The notes: generated from the sequence alone by a model not told the origin. A stretch of 64,000 nt of DNA from Rhizobiales bacterium Y(2018) (GCA_005502925.1 SCPD01000005.1:1-64000), one strand, 5' to 3'. Positions 16,725 to 24,780 are shown, numbered from the stretch's first letter. Program-made: numbers and translations.

Positions 16725-17693
16725 TCAATAGGTCTTGGTGGCTTTGTCCAGCAGCTCTTGCGGGATGGTGAGGCCGAGCGACTTGGCCTGAGTCATATTG
16801 ATCTCGAAGCCGGCGGCCTTCGGCACGACGACCGGCATGGTTGCCGGGTTGCCGCCGGCCAGCACCTTCTCTACCACGTCGGCGGCGAGATTGCCGACTT
16901 CGATGTAGCTGTAGGAGCCGGAAAGAAGCCCGCCCTGGCTCACCCCTTCGGAGAGATTGCCGAAGGCCGGGATCTTGGCGTCGTTGGTGACCTTGATGAT
17001 GCCGGCGATGCCGCTCATCGTCGTCGAATCGCCCGGCATCTGGATCGCCTCGACCTTGCCGATAAGCGACTGTGCCGCTTGCGTCGTCTCACCCGCATTG
17101 GCGATCGCCGCTACGATATGATTGAGGCCGCGTTCTTTGAGATGCGCGACGGCGCGCGCCGCGAGGAAGTCGCCGGCCGGGTCACCGGCCTTGTAGATGA
17201 GGCCGACGGTCTTCATGTTCGGCAGCACCTTCATCATCGCGTCGATATCGGCTTCGACCGGGGCCGGATCGGCGACGCCGGTGAAATTCGTGCCGGGCGC
17301 CTCGAAGGAATTGATGAGGCCCGCTTCGACCGGCGTCGAAGAGCCGACGAAGACCACCGGGATCGTTGTGGTGAGCTTGCGGAAGACCTGCGCGCCGGGC
17401 GTGGCGATGGCGACGATGACGTCGCAGCCGTCGCTGACGAAGCCTTGCGCGAGGGTCAACTGGGTCGCGGCATCACCTTCTGGATTCTGCACGACCATGG
17501 CTTCGGTCGAGATGCCTTTTTTCGCCAGGCTGTCTTTGAAGCCATTCAGGATGTCGTCGATGACCGTCGCGGTCGCATATTGATTGACGCAGATTTTGGG
17601 CGCCGCGGCCTGCGCCGACGCCGTCAGAGCGGCCGAGGCCAGGAGAGCGAGGGCAAAGGCCCGGCGCGACAGGTGTGGAATGGACAGCTTCAC
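16725..17693 (-). CDS. ABC transporter substrate-binding protein, PF04392 type
   Basis: The protein has 322 residues with a Sec signal peptide (KLSIPHLSRRAFALALLASA, cleavage after AQA). The mature two-lobed binding protein shows PF04392 hallmarks: an early QYATATVIDDILNGFKDSLA, IVAIATPGAQ, IPVVFVGSSTPVEAGLI and VGLIYKAGDPAG. Members bind tryptophan or other small ligands, but most are uncharacterised. It is the first gene of the catabolic operon. GTG 17693 is chosen because AGGAGG lies six bases upstream. Confidence 0.85.
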   Translation of the reverse strand: MKLSIPHLSRRAFALALLASAALTASAQAAAPKICVNQYATATVIDDILNGFKDSLAKKGISTEAMVVQNPEGDAATQLTLAQGFVSDGCDVIVAIATPGAQVFRKLTTTIPVVFVGSSTPVEAGLINSFEAPGTNFTGVADPAPVEADIDAMMKVLPNMKTVGLIYKAGDPAGDFLAARAVAHLKERGLNHIVAAIANAGETTQAAQSLIGKVEAIQMPGDSTTMSGIAGIIKVTNDAKIPAFGNLSEGVSQGGLLSGSYSYIEVGNLAADVVEKVLAGGNPATMPVVVPKAAGFEINMTQAKSLGLTIPQELLDKATKTY

Positions 17694-17730
17694 GATTTCC
17701 TCCTCATTTATTGCGCCTTATTGACGCTTC

Positions 17731-17767
17731 GTCCCATTTAATGGGATACAAATCTATTTAATGGGAC
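17731..17767 (-). promoter_or_regulatory. paired operator-like repeat upstream of the catabolic operon
   Basis: TCCCAT-TTA-ATGGGA (17732-17746) is a perfect 15-base palindrome. Twenty bases on, ATTTAATGGGA recurs (17756-17766; the first copy starts at 17736), so the shared half lies on the same helix face. The pair lies 38 to 73 bases before the GTG of the binding-protein gene, where an operator would overlap the promoter. The IclR protein encoded at the far end of the operon is the natural candidate to bind it. Confidence 0.55.
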
Positions 17768-17876
17768 AACATGAAATAGTCAACGAGGATTCAGCCGGGA
17801 AGACGGTCTGGGCGCCTCCTCCTTTGGGACAATATCTGGAAATGTTACGGAACCGAATCGGGGTGAATGTCGCGGC

Positions 17877-18887
17877 TCAAGCCGACTTCGGATCGTCCGT
17901 GATGACCACGAAGCCCTTTTCCATGTGTGTGACGCTGCCCGCCGGCTCGTCCGTCAGAACGAGAGCGAAGCCCGGATGCATCCGGGCTTTCATCGCCGCG
18001 AGCAGCGTCGCGTCCGCGCGGATACGCTTGATGACGTCGAGCGATGGGTCAGGGGCGGCGCCGGGCGTCTGCGGGTGATACCCGATCGCTTGCCAGACCA
18101 GCCCCTTTGAGCCGTCCTGGGCACCGACCAGCTGGAAGACATGCGAGCCGAGAGGCTTGCTCGGATCGGTGATGAGGACGCTGCCTTGCGCCACCAGCAC
18201 GCCGTTCTCATAGAGATAGCCTTGTTTGTCGGCAGAACTCACGACGACCGCCAGCGGCAGAACCTGCGGGTCTTCCGGCGTCGTCGCCGGCAGCGGTGTC
18301 GTCTTGAGACGGTCACTGGTCTCGCCAAGCTCCGTTTCAGCATAATCGCTCAGCACCATGCCGGGATGGACAACGTCCTGGGGCTGTGTCGCGGCATTGG
18401 CGATGATCACCGCGGTGCCGACATGGGTGATGCCGAACAGGAGCTGAGAGAAAGCTAGCGGCAGGCGGATGCAGCCGTGGCTGGCCGGATAGCCAGGGAG
18501 ATTCCCGGCATGGAGCGCGATGCCCGACCAGGTGAGCCGGTTCATATTCGGCATCGGCGCTTCATTATATGTTGCGGAATGGTGGTTCTTGTCCTTCTGC
18601 AGGATATGGAAGACGCCGGTCGGCGTCGAATGGCCGGGCTTGCCGGTCGAGCAGGTCGAGCTCGCGACACGGATGCCATTGCGATAGACGAAGACGAGCT
18701 GCTCGGGCAGCGAGACGATGATGGACAAAAGACCTGTCGCGGCACGCTCCGGATGCCAGGTATATTCGCCGGGGTTCAACGCATAAGGATCCTTGTCCAC
18801 CAGCTGACCGCGCACCGGCAGACCTCCGGCCATCAGCGCACAGAAGGCGAGCGCGCCGCGCCGCGATATTTTCATAACCTTGGACAT
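17877..18887 (-). CDS. L,D-transpeptidase (YkuD domain), exported
   Basis: The protein has 336 residues with a twin-arginine-like signal start (KISRRGALAFCALMAGG). The YkuD catalytic motif HAGNLPGYPASHGCIRLP ends with nucleophile Cys139 and His137. A second segment (about 215-330) has no identified domain. The enzyme makes 3-3 cross-links in peptidoglycan or attaches proteins to it in the periplasm. GGGAG precedes ATG 18887; Met at 18875 is another start. It lies upstream of the catabolic operon on the same strand but is probably separate from it. Confidence 0.82.
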   Translation of the reverse strand: MSKVMKISRRGALAFCALMAGGLPVRGQLVDKDPYALNPGEYTWHPERAATGLLSIIVSLPEQLVFVYRNGIRVASSTCSTGKPGHSTPTGVFHILQKDKNHHSATYNEAPMPNMNRLTWSGIALHAGNLPGYPASHGCIRLPLAFSQLLFGITHVGTAVIIANAATQPQDVVHPGMVLSDYAETELGETSDRLKTTPLPATTPEDPQVLPLAVVVSSADKQGYLYENGVLVAQGSVLITDPSKPLGSHVFQLVGAQDGSKGLVWQAIGYHPQTPGAAPDPSLDVIKRIRADATLLAAMKARMHPGFALVLTDEPAGSVTHMEKGFVVITDDPKSA

Positions 18888-18951
18888 GCCACTCCCACAT
18901 CAGCCGGCACCATGCCGGATCGCTATGAAATAGCACGGGAGCCAAAATGAG

Positions 18952-19215
18952 CTAGCCGGAAGGAAGAATGGGTTCGCCGCCTTTGGCCGGCATCGGTAGC
19001 TTTTCCTTGGCGAGCGCGTCGTAGCAGGCGAGCCGTCCTTGCGACTCTGCGATCGCCAGACACTCGGCGAATTCGGATCTGGGCGCCAGCCGCGTATCCT
19101 TGACGGCGACCGGCGCCAGCGTGGCGATAAGGACGATCAATACCGGCGCCAAAGCGAGCCCGACCGCCACCGGCGGCAGACGTGCTCCCGTGATGCCCGA
19201 ACGAACTCTGAACAT
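18952..19215 (-). CDS. small membrane-anchored protein
   Basis: The protein has 87 residues with one hydrophobic helix (about 14-38, VAVGLALAPVLIVLIATLAP). The following periplasmic tail contains ECLAIAESQGRLACYDALA. The CxxIxxxxxRLxCYDxLA pattern is seen in many small exported proteobacterial proteins, where the two Cys may bond. Function is unknown. It is followed by the L,D-transpeptidase gene on the same strand 64 bases on, so an envelope role is possible. Confidence 0.55.
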   Translation of the reverse strand: MFRVRSGITGARLPPVAVGLALAPVLIVLIATLAPVAVKDTRLAPRSEFAECLAIAESQGRLACYDALAKEKLPMPAKGGEPILPSG

Positions 19216-19250
19216 GGCGATGCCCTCGCAATCTTATCGAGCAAAATCCG

Positions 19251-19361
19251 CGCGTGATCAGGAAAAGTGGACACCGGTTTTCCGTCCGATCACGCGCTAA
19301 CTTAAGATTCCGATCACGTTTATCAGTTCAGGTCGAACCGATCTGAACTGATCGTGATCTA
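19251..19361 (-). repeat. two-hairpin intergenic repeat, copy B (inverted)
   Basis: The copy has the plan of 9331 and 31727 but lies in reverse. Hairpin 2 pairs GCGCGTGATC (19251-19260) with GATCACGCGC (19289-19298). Hairpin 1 has outer GATCACG (19313-19319) and CGTGATC (19354-19360) and inner arms with two mismatches. The loop of hairpin 2 contains AAGTGGACACCGGTTTTCC, nearly the same as in copy C. Confidence 0.75.
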
Positions 19362-19432
19362 GGCATCCCGCCATTGGAAAACGATGCGGATTCCGATGGC
19401 TCGGCATAAAGCCGGCATAAGAAGTGTGAGAC

Positions 19433-20008
19433 TCAGGCCGGCGGCGGCATCAGCATGAACAGCGCCTGCGCCGGCAGACTCTCCGACGCATTGCGGAATG
19501 TATGCGGCTGACGTGGATCGAAGGTCATGGCGTCACCTTCTGCGAGCCGTGTCTCCTCCTCATCGACCGTGACGATGAGATCGCCCGCCAGAACGAAGAC
19601 GAATTCCTCTTCGCAATTGAGGCTGTAGAGCGCCTCGCCGCCGCTGCCGCCCGGTGAGATATTGGAGAAGATCACCTTGGCTTTGACGGCACTCGTCGGC
19701 GAGAGGAGGAAATCATTGATCCGGGCGCCGCCGAATTTGATCGGCACCCGCTCTGCCTTGCGCACCACGGCCGAGCCCACCGTCGAAAACAGGCTGCCGA
19801 CTGGCAGTGACAGCACATCGCACAGCCTGACCAGCAGAGCGACCGAAGGCGATGCCTTGTCGCGCTCGACCTCGCTCAGAAAGCCCTTGGTGATGGCGGC
19901 GGCTTCCGCCACCTGCTCCAGCGTCATGTCCAGGTGCCGGCGCCTGAGCCGCAGCATGGCGCCGATACGCGGTGAATTCCGGACCGTGACCGGGGTTTCA
20001 GATGTCAT
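19433..20008 (-). CDS. XRE-family regulator with C-terminal cupin domain
   Basis: The protein has 191 residues. A helix-turn-helix (MTLEQVAEAAAITKGFLSEVERDKASPS, about 28-55) precedes a cupin effector domain with EEFVFVLAGDLIVTVD and a GDAMTFDPRQPHTF tail, the layout of PuuR-type regulators of polyamine or amino acid genes. It is divergent from the agmatinase-family gene at 20092, separated by 83 bases, and probably controls it (inference). Confidence 0.85.
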   Translation of the reverse strand: MTSETPVTVRNSPRIGAMLRLRRRHLDMTLEQVAEAAAITKGFLSEVERDKASPSVALLVRLCDVLSLPVGSLFSTVGSAVVRKAERVPIKFGGARINDFLLSPTSAVKAKVIFSNISPGGSGGEALYSLNCEEEFVFVLAGDLIVTVDEEETRLAEGDAMTFDPRQPHTFRNASESLPAQALFMLMPPPA

Positions 20009-20091
20009 GAGAGAAGTTTAGCATTAACGAACTTTGTTGACCAATACAGAACTAGACTTTAGTCTCAGCTTTTTCAGCTGCGGAGGCACAT
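20009..20091. promoter_or_regulatory. divergent control region, cupin regulator / agmatinase
   Basis: The 83 bases must hold both promoters. AGACT-TT-AGTCT (about 20063-20074) is a short inverted repeat and could be an operator half-pair. GCGGAGG lies before the agmatinase ATG. No clear -35/-10 pair is evident on either strand. Confidence 0.35.
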
Positions 20092-21096
20092 ATGTCGGAT
20101 GAATCTTTGGCGGCCGCCAGGGCCAGTTCGCAATCCTGGTACTGGTGGGGCATTCCGACTTTCTTCCGCTGCCCCTGGAACGAGGACCCGGCGGCCTGCG
20201 ACATCGCTCTGGTCGGCGTCCCGCACAGCTCCGGCAACGGGTCGACCGAGCGTGACCAGCATCTGGGTCCCCGCGCCGTGCGCCATGTCTCCGGCTTCTA
20301 TCGCCGCGCCCATGGCGTCCATGATTTCTCGCCCTTCGATACCGCGCGCATCAACGACCTGGGCGACGTGCCCTTGCCCGAGGCGATGAACAACGAGGCC
20401 TGTGTGCGCGATATCGAGGCCTACTATGCGCGGCTCGATCAATCCGGCACGCGGCCCGTCTCGATCGGCGGTGATCATTCGATCACCGGTCCGATCCTCA
20501 AGGCGCTGGCGGGACCGGGGCGCAACCTGTCCAAGGGCCGGCCGGCGGCGCTCATTCACTTCGACGCCCATACCGATTCCTACGAGAATATCCCGCATTG
20601 GCTGGGCGCCCGCCGCTCGGCGGCGCATTGGGCCGCTTATACGGCGCGCGAAGAAGCCGTCGATCCCGCCCGCAGCCTGCAGATCGGGATGCGTGGCCAC
20701 CCGTCCGCCGCCATCCATCAGGGCAAGGTCGGCTCCTCCAGCGAGGAACTCGGCTACCGGGTGGTGAAGATGGCGGAATTCGAGGAGCTCGGCGTCGCCA
20801 AGACGGTCGAGATGATCCGCTCCCGCGTCGGCGACGGGCCCGCCTACATTACCTTCGATCTCGACTGTCTCGATCCGAGCGTGGCGCCGGGCGTGTCCAA
20901 TCTGGAACCCGGTTTCGGCGGCTTCAGCATTCGCGAGGCGACGAGGCTGCTCCAGGGCCTGAAAGGACTCGACATTATCGGCGCCGATGTCGTCTGCCTG
21001 ATGCCGACCAAGGACAGCCCGAACCAGATCACCGCGCAGGTCGCCATGGTGATGATGTTCGAGCTCCTGTCGCTGATTGCCTGGCGGCGCAAATAG
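20092..21096 (+). CDS. speB: agmatinase/ureohydrolase-family enzyme
   Basis: The protein has 334 residues and all binuclear manganese motifs: GGDHS, DAHTDS and DLDCLDPS. The enzyme should hydrolyse a guanidino compound (agmatine, guanidinobutyrate or similar) to urea and an amine. The N-terminal WYWWGIPTFFRCPW is a variant substrate-side segment, so the exact substrate is uncertain and the symbol is provisional. GCGGAGG lies before ATG 20092. Regulation by the divergent XRE-cupin protein is likely. Confidence 0.8.
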   Translation: MSDESLAAARASSQSWYWWGIPTFFRCPWNEDPAACDIALVGVPHSSGNGSTERDQHLGPRAVRHVSGFYRRAHGVHDFSPFDTARINDLGDVPLPEAMNNEACVRDIEAYYARLDQSGTRPVSIGGDHSITGPILKALAGPGRNLSKGRPAALIHFDAHTDSYENIPHWLGARRSAAHWAAYTAREEAVDPARSLQIGMRGHPSAAIHQGKVGSSSEELGYRVVKMAEFEELGVAKTVEMIRSRVGDGPAYITFDLDCLDPSVAPGVSNLEPGFGGFSIREATRLLQGLKGLDIIGADVVCLMPTKDSPNQITAQVAMVMMFELLSLIAWRRK

Positions 21097-21169
21097 GCCG
21101 GGAATAGATCATGGACGAGGCCGTGCAAATGATTAGAATGCCGGCAGTCCTGGCTCAGGGGAGAGGTCG

Positions 21170-21748
21170 ATGCGTTTGAGGCTGGTTGTTGCGGCGGTCA
21201 TGCTTCTGGGCATGCTCGGGGCTGGGAATGCCTTCGCCGCCCAATTGCTCATCTCGATCAACAAGTCGAGCCAGAAGATGACGGTCTCGATCGACGGCGA
21301 GAAGACCTATGTGTGGCCTGTTTCCACCGGGGCGCCCGGGTACTCGACACCGAGTGGCGACTTCCGCCCCTTCCGCATGGAGCGCGATCACTTCTCCAAG
21401 GAATGGGACGATGCGCCCATGCCGCATTCGATTTTCTTCACCATGCAGGGCCACGCCATCCACGGCAGCCCCCATACCAAGCGCCTCGGCACCCGCGCCT
21501 CGCATGGCTGCGTGCGCCTTGCCCCGCCGAATGCGGCAAAACTCTTCGCGCTGGTGCAGAAGAACGGCATGAAGAACACCCGCGTCGTCGTCAAAGGTGG
21601 CTTCGGCTTTGACTTCGATTTCTTCTCGTCGCGCTCGACGCGTCCATCGCGCTCCGGCATATCCGCCTATGATTATAATGAATACGCCCCGCGCAAGAAC
21701 AAGAAGAAACGCAATCCGCTGGACGATCTCGGCAGCATCTTCGATTGA
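21170..21748 (+). CDS. L,D-transpeptidase (YkuD domain)
   Basis: The protein has 192 residues with a Sec signal peptide (residues 1-24, ending AFA). The catalytic core runs from LLISINKSSQKMTVS to HAIHGSPHTKRLGTRASHGCVRLAPPNA, with Cys114 as nucleophile. The C-terminal tail is Ser/Arg- and Lys-rich (RKNKKKRNP), perhaps for contact with the wall. GAGAGG lies before the ATG. It is a second, shorter L,D-transpeptidase beside the one at 17877. Confidence 0.85.
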   Translation: MRLRLVVAAVMLLGMLGAGNAFAAQLLISINKSSQKMTVSIDGEKTYVWPVSTGAPGYSTPSGDFRPFRMERDHFSKEWDDAPMPHSIFFTMQGHAIHGSPHTKRLGTRASHGCVRLAPPNAAKLFALVQKNGMKNTRVVVKGGFGFDFDFFSSRSTRPSRSGISAYDYNEYAPRKNKKKRNPLDDLGSIFD

Positions 21749-22273
21749 CCCCGCGGCCGGAGCCACTGGCCATCCGTTTCAAGACTGCAAAACCGGCATC
21801 GCTGGCCGACAAGAAGGAGAATTGTCGCGCGACAATCGCGGTCGTGCGACGAATGTCCTATTGTAACCGGCGCGGACGGCAACCGCTCATGCGCCAATCG
21901 CCTGCTTCATTCGAGCGGTGCACCGGCTCGTTCGGCTGCAAGTGTTGCTCAATGCGGAATCTGATTCCGACAAGCGCAATCAACTTTTCGCCGCAGCACT
22001 GGCGAGCCGGAAAGGTATCACCTATGTTCCCAATATGTCTGAAGACGCATGCATCGTCCGTGCGCGATCACGCAGCCGGACAGGTCGGTTCATGACAAGT
22101 TCTCTATGGGCGACTACATTATGCACTGCAGGCCGCGAAAAACGGCCGGGACCATCGCATAAAGCGATGGCAACAATCACTGTTTGCGATGCCGTAGCAA
22201 GCTTATATTTCTACATGTGTCGAGTGGCCCGAGCATCATGTGCGCTGATCGCCGGCGGGCGAGTGAATAGACA
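21749..22273. other. gene-poor region with a 16-base palindrome and a possible gene remnant
   Basis: ATTGTCGCGCGACAAT (21821-21836) is a perfect palindrome, followed at 21841-21850 by a related GTCGTGCGAC. From 21918 a frame reads LQVLLNAESDSDKRNQLFAAA and SEDACIVRARSR, then a shifted frame reads DKFSMGDYIMHC near 22100. This looks like a decayed or frameshifted gene rather than a functional one. A small hairpin lies at 22152-22170. Confidence 0.35.
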
Positions 22274-22720
22274 ATGGCCTGGTTGATCGCTGCAATCGTT
22301 TTTGTTGTGCCGCTGGTGTTTTTCCCGCGCGTGACGGGTTATATTCTTCTGGCTGCTCTGGCGCTGCTCGGTGGTTGGGCTTTATATGATTCGTTCCAGA
22401 ACAGCCGGAATCTGGCGGAAGAGGAAAAGGTTAAGATTGCCGCCTCTTACGACCCAGTAGCCTGCGCGCTACAGACGCCCGTTCTTGCAAATGTGGTGAA
22501 CGGCAGCAGTCGCGAAGTCGCCTCGGTCCGTTTCGACATTGCGGTTAAAAGACGCGGATATGGCAATGAAATCGGCCGTTTGTCGCGACTTCTCGACGAT
22601 CGGCCGATGCCGCCGGGCGGGCAGTCTCATTACTGCTACGCCTTGCCTGTACTCATCCCTGCTGTGGCGCCGGAGGAGCTCGAATTCTTGATTCCTCTCC
22701 AATTTGTCACTTTTAAATGA
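22274..22720 (+). CDS. membrane protein of unknown function
   Basis: The protein has 148 residues. Two closely spaced hydrophobic helices (about 2-19 and 22-38) anchor a soluble domain with two Cys (DPVACALQ, SHYCYALP) and a beta-rich look (EVASVRFDIAVKRR). The second part resembles domains that describe an exported protein's interaction face, but no family is recognised. The start lacks a strong ribosome site. It is followed after 66 bases by a HTH protein on the same strand. Confidence 0.5.
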   Translation: MAWLIAAIVFVVPLVFFPRVTGYILLAALALLGGWALYDSFQNSRNLAEEEKVKIAASYDPVACALQTPVLANVVNGSSREVASVRFDIAVKRRGYGNEIGRLSRLLDDRPMPPGGQSHYCYALPVLIPAVAPEELEFLIPLQFVTFK

Positions 22721-22786
22721 AATCCCCCATGGGTATGAAACCTCTACACGCACATTGCGTATCAACGGGGGCGGCTATGGTGGAAA

Positions 22787-23164
22787 ATGCTGAGTTCTCC
22801 AAAATCTAAAAAATCCGTTTCTTCTGCAAACAAGAAACGTCCGGCGTCCCGTGTGTGGTCGCCCGTAACTTTCGGCTGGGCTTCGGTCGCCGCTGAGTTG
22901 CGCGCGGCCCGTCTGGCCCGGCACTTCACGATTCGCGATCTGGCCCGCGAGGTCGATTGCGATCACACGGTCATCTTCCGGCTCGAACGCGCCACGCCTG
23001 TTGCAGTGGAGCATTTGTTGTCTCTACTTCTGTGGCTGGGTCGCGAGCCGTTCGCGTTCACCTCCGTCGACAAGCGTTACAAGGCCAAGCTCTCGCCTGG
23101 CATGTCGAAGAAGGTTTCTGGATCGAGCGCCCCGCGCAAGGCGGCGAAGAAAGCCAAGCGTTAA
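22787..23164 (+). CDS. small XRE-type helix-turn-helix protein
   Basis: The protein has 125 residues. The basic N-terminal tail is followed by an XRE-like HTH (ELRAARLARHFTIRDLAREV, then DCDHTVIFRLERATPV) and a strongly basic C-terminal tail (APRKAAKKAKR). It likely binds DNA; the domain is divergent, with HTVIFRLE in place of the usual xSxIsrlE. The target is unknown. A repeat element begins at its stop codon. Confidence 0.65.
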   Translation: MLSSPKSKKSVSSANKKRPASRVWSPVTFGWASVAAELRAARLARHFTIRDLAREVDCDHTVIFRLERATPVAVEHLLSLLLWLGREPFAFTSVDKRYKAKLSPGMSKKVSGSSAPRKAAKKAKR

Positions 23165-23255
23165 GGCATCGGCCTCAGGGCTGTGCACGGTTTTCAAGCC
23201 GATGCACAGAACTTCATCACTTCAGGCCTCGTTGGGCCTGAAGTGATCGTGATTC
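23165..23255 (-). repeat. mosaic intergenic repeat, copy E
   Basis: GCATCGGC (23166-23173) pairs with GCCGATGC (23198-23205), the stem type also seen at 31676. It is followed by an inverted, shortened hairpin 1 of the GATCACG family (ATCACTTCAGGCC and GGCCTGAAGTGAT around 23217-23246). The element thus combines two repeat modules in the order opposite to 31676-31840. Confidence 0.6.
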
Positions 23256-23350
23256 CGGCACGCAGAATCACGAGAGCTGGGCGGCCTATCCCAAGGTCAT
23301 CCCGTCGGCTATAGTGCCTTGGTCAGCATGCGTTGGCCGAGGGTTGTGGC

Positions 23351-23539
23351 GTGGCAAAACAGATCACCGAAGGTCCTCCGGCACCGGGCACCGCGCCCTG
23401 GGCGCCCCAGATCGTTTACGCGCCCTTGCCGCGCTGGCCCGTCATCATTCCCTTGAGCCTCCTGGCCGCCCTAGGTGCGGCCATATGGCTGCTGATGGAG
23501 CGCGGGCTTCTCACCCCTCTCGCTCACTTCACCGGATAA
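23351..23539 (+). CDS. small membrane protein
   Basis: The protein has 62 residues, with a Pro-rich cytoplasmic start (GPPAPGTAPWAPQIVYAPLP) and one hydrophobic helix (about 34-53, VIIPLSLLAALGAAIWLLM). GTG 23351 is preferred, with GAGGG seven bases upstream; TTG 23333 is also in frame. No family is recognised. A 10-bp hairpin follows 34 bases after the stop. Confidence 0.45.
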   Translation: MAKQITEGPPAPGTAPWAPQIVYAPLPRWPVIIPLSLLAALGAAIWLLMERGLLTPLAHFTG

Positions 23540-23573
23540 CCATAAGTAAGATTTAAACGCCCATGAACATGAA

Positions 23574-23597
23574 AGCCCTCGCCGTAAGGCGAGGGCT
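23574..23597 (+). terminator. hairpin downstream of the small membrane gene
   Basis: AGCCCTCGCC (23574-23583) and GGCGAGGGCT (23588-23597) form a perfect 10-bp stem with a GTAA tetraloop. No T-run follows, so it is either a weak terminator or an RNA-stabilising 3' hairpin. Confidence 0.5.
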
Positions 23598-23780
23598 CTC
23601 GCGGGGTGCGGATCCGGGGGCAATGTCACCGTCCCCGTGAAGACTATACGCCCATGAGTAACAGATTGTAACGTGAATAAATTTGGCCCTAAAAAAGGCG
23701 AGCGCATCCGAATTCACAATTACAGGTTGACGTACAGGGTGACGATAGCGCCCAGGGGTGACGATCTGCTATCGGGTCTT

Positions 23781-24710
23781 ATGGACATCCGCCAGCTTTC
23801 CTATCTGTCGGCTCTCGCCCGCGAGAAGCACTTCACCCGCGCCGCTCAGGCCTGCAACATCTCGCAGCCGACGCTCTCCGGACGCATCCGCCAGCTCGAG
23901 CAGGAACTCGGCGTGCCGATCGTCGAGCGCGGCCAGCGCTTCCATGGCCTGACGCCGGAAGGCGAGCGGGTGTTGAAATGGGCTCACACCATCCTCGACA
24001 ACTGGCAGGCGATGCAGCAGGAGCTCGCCTCGATCAAGGGCCGCAAGGAGCAGTTGACCGGCCGGCTGATGATCGGCGCGGTGCCCTCGGCCCTGCCTAT
24101 GGCGCCGCTTCTCACCCAGACCATGCAGGCTCAGCATCCGGGCGTCGACTTCACCGTGCTCTCCTACTCGACCGCCGAAATCCTGCGCGGCCTCAATGAT
24201 TTCTCCCTCGATGTCGGCATTGCCTATCTGGACAATGAGCCGATCGACGGCCTCGTCGCCTCGCCGCTCTATCGCGAGCGCTACTGCCTGTTCGTCGCCG
24301 ACAGCCACCCCCTCGCCAAGCGCGAGACCGTGTCGTGGTTCGAGGCGGCGCAGGAACCTTTGTGTCTATTGACCCCTAATATGCAGAACCGGCGCATCAT
24401 CGACCGCGCCTTCCGCTCCGCCAATTGCCAGCCACAGCCCAGGCTTGAGACCAATTCGGTCATCAATCTCTGGTCCAATGTGCGTTTCACCGGCCTTGCC
24501 AGCATCATGCCGGAATATTTCCTCGATGCGTTGGGGCCAATGGCCGGTGTATCCGCCGTTCCCCTGGCGGAACCTCATATCGAGCACGCGGTCGGGCTGC
24601 TGGTGGTCGATCGCGAGCCTCTGGCGCCAATCATTGCTGCACTGCAGCACGTCGCCCTTGGCTTCGATCCCGCCGCTTTGCGCAGGCTTCCGCCGCTTCA
24701 TCGGGAGTAG
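23781..24710 (+). CDS. LysR-type regulator of the formate dehydrogenase operon (FdsR-like)
   Basis: The protein has 309 residues. The N-terminal winged HTH (FTRAAQACNISQPTLSGRIRQLEQELG) is followed by a periplasmic-binding-like effector domain (GRLMIGAVPSALPMAPLLTQ). It sits directly upstream of and in the same direction as fdsG, as fdsR does in Cupriavidus, so it probably activates the fds operon in response to formate. ATG 23781 fits the family start; the frame remains open upstream without a ribosome site. A T-N11-A box lies 12 bases after its stop. Confidence 0.82.
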   Translation: MDIRQLSYLSALAREKHFTRAAQACNISQPTLSGRIRQLEQELGVPIVERGQRFHGLTPEGERVLKWAHTILDNWQAMQQELASIKGRKEQLTGRLMIGAVPSALPMAPLLTQTMQAQHPGVDFTVLSYSTAEILRGLNDFSLDVGIAYLDNEPIDGLVASPLYRERYCLFVADSHPLAKRETVSWFEAAQEPLCLLTPNMQNRRIIDRAFRSANCQPQPRLETNSVINLWSNVRFTGLASIMPEYFLDALGPMAGVSAVPLAEPHIEHAVGLLVVDREPLAPIIAALQHVALGFDPAALRRLPPLHRE

Positions 24711-24720
24711 CAATCAACCG

Positions 24721-24735
24721 ATCGGAACTACCGAT
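24721..24735 (+). promoter_or_regulatory. LysR-type box (T-N11-A) upstream of fdsG
   Basis: ATCGG-AACTA-CCGAT is a perfect inverted repeat that satisfies the T-N11-A rule for LysR proteins (T24722, A24734). A CCGAT half also precedes it. It lies between the LysR gene and a TATAAT at 24775-24780, about 40 bases away, a good activator position for the fds operon. Confidence 0.55.
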
Positions 24736-24774
24736 TTGCCGGGGCCTGCCTGTTCCGGCAAACGAGAATGATTA

Positions 24775-24780
24775 TATAAT
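24775..24780 (+). promoter_or_regulatory. possible -10 element of the fds operon
   Basis: TATAAT matches the consensus exactly and lies 44 bases before fdsG. The -35 region (about 24752) is a poor match, as expected for an activator-dependent promoter. A GC-rich hairpin TTTGCCGG/CCGGCAAA (24735-24762) overlaps the spacer. Confidence 0.4.

Noticed and set aside
15521-16771. 416-codon plus-strand frame across the ABC permease gene
   Set aside because: Antisense shadow, Asp/Gln/Arg-rich low-complexity product; the permease on the other strand has real membrane helices.
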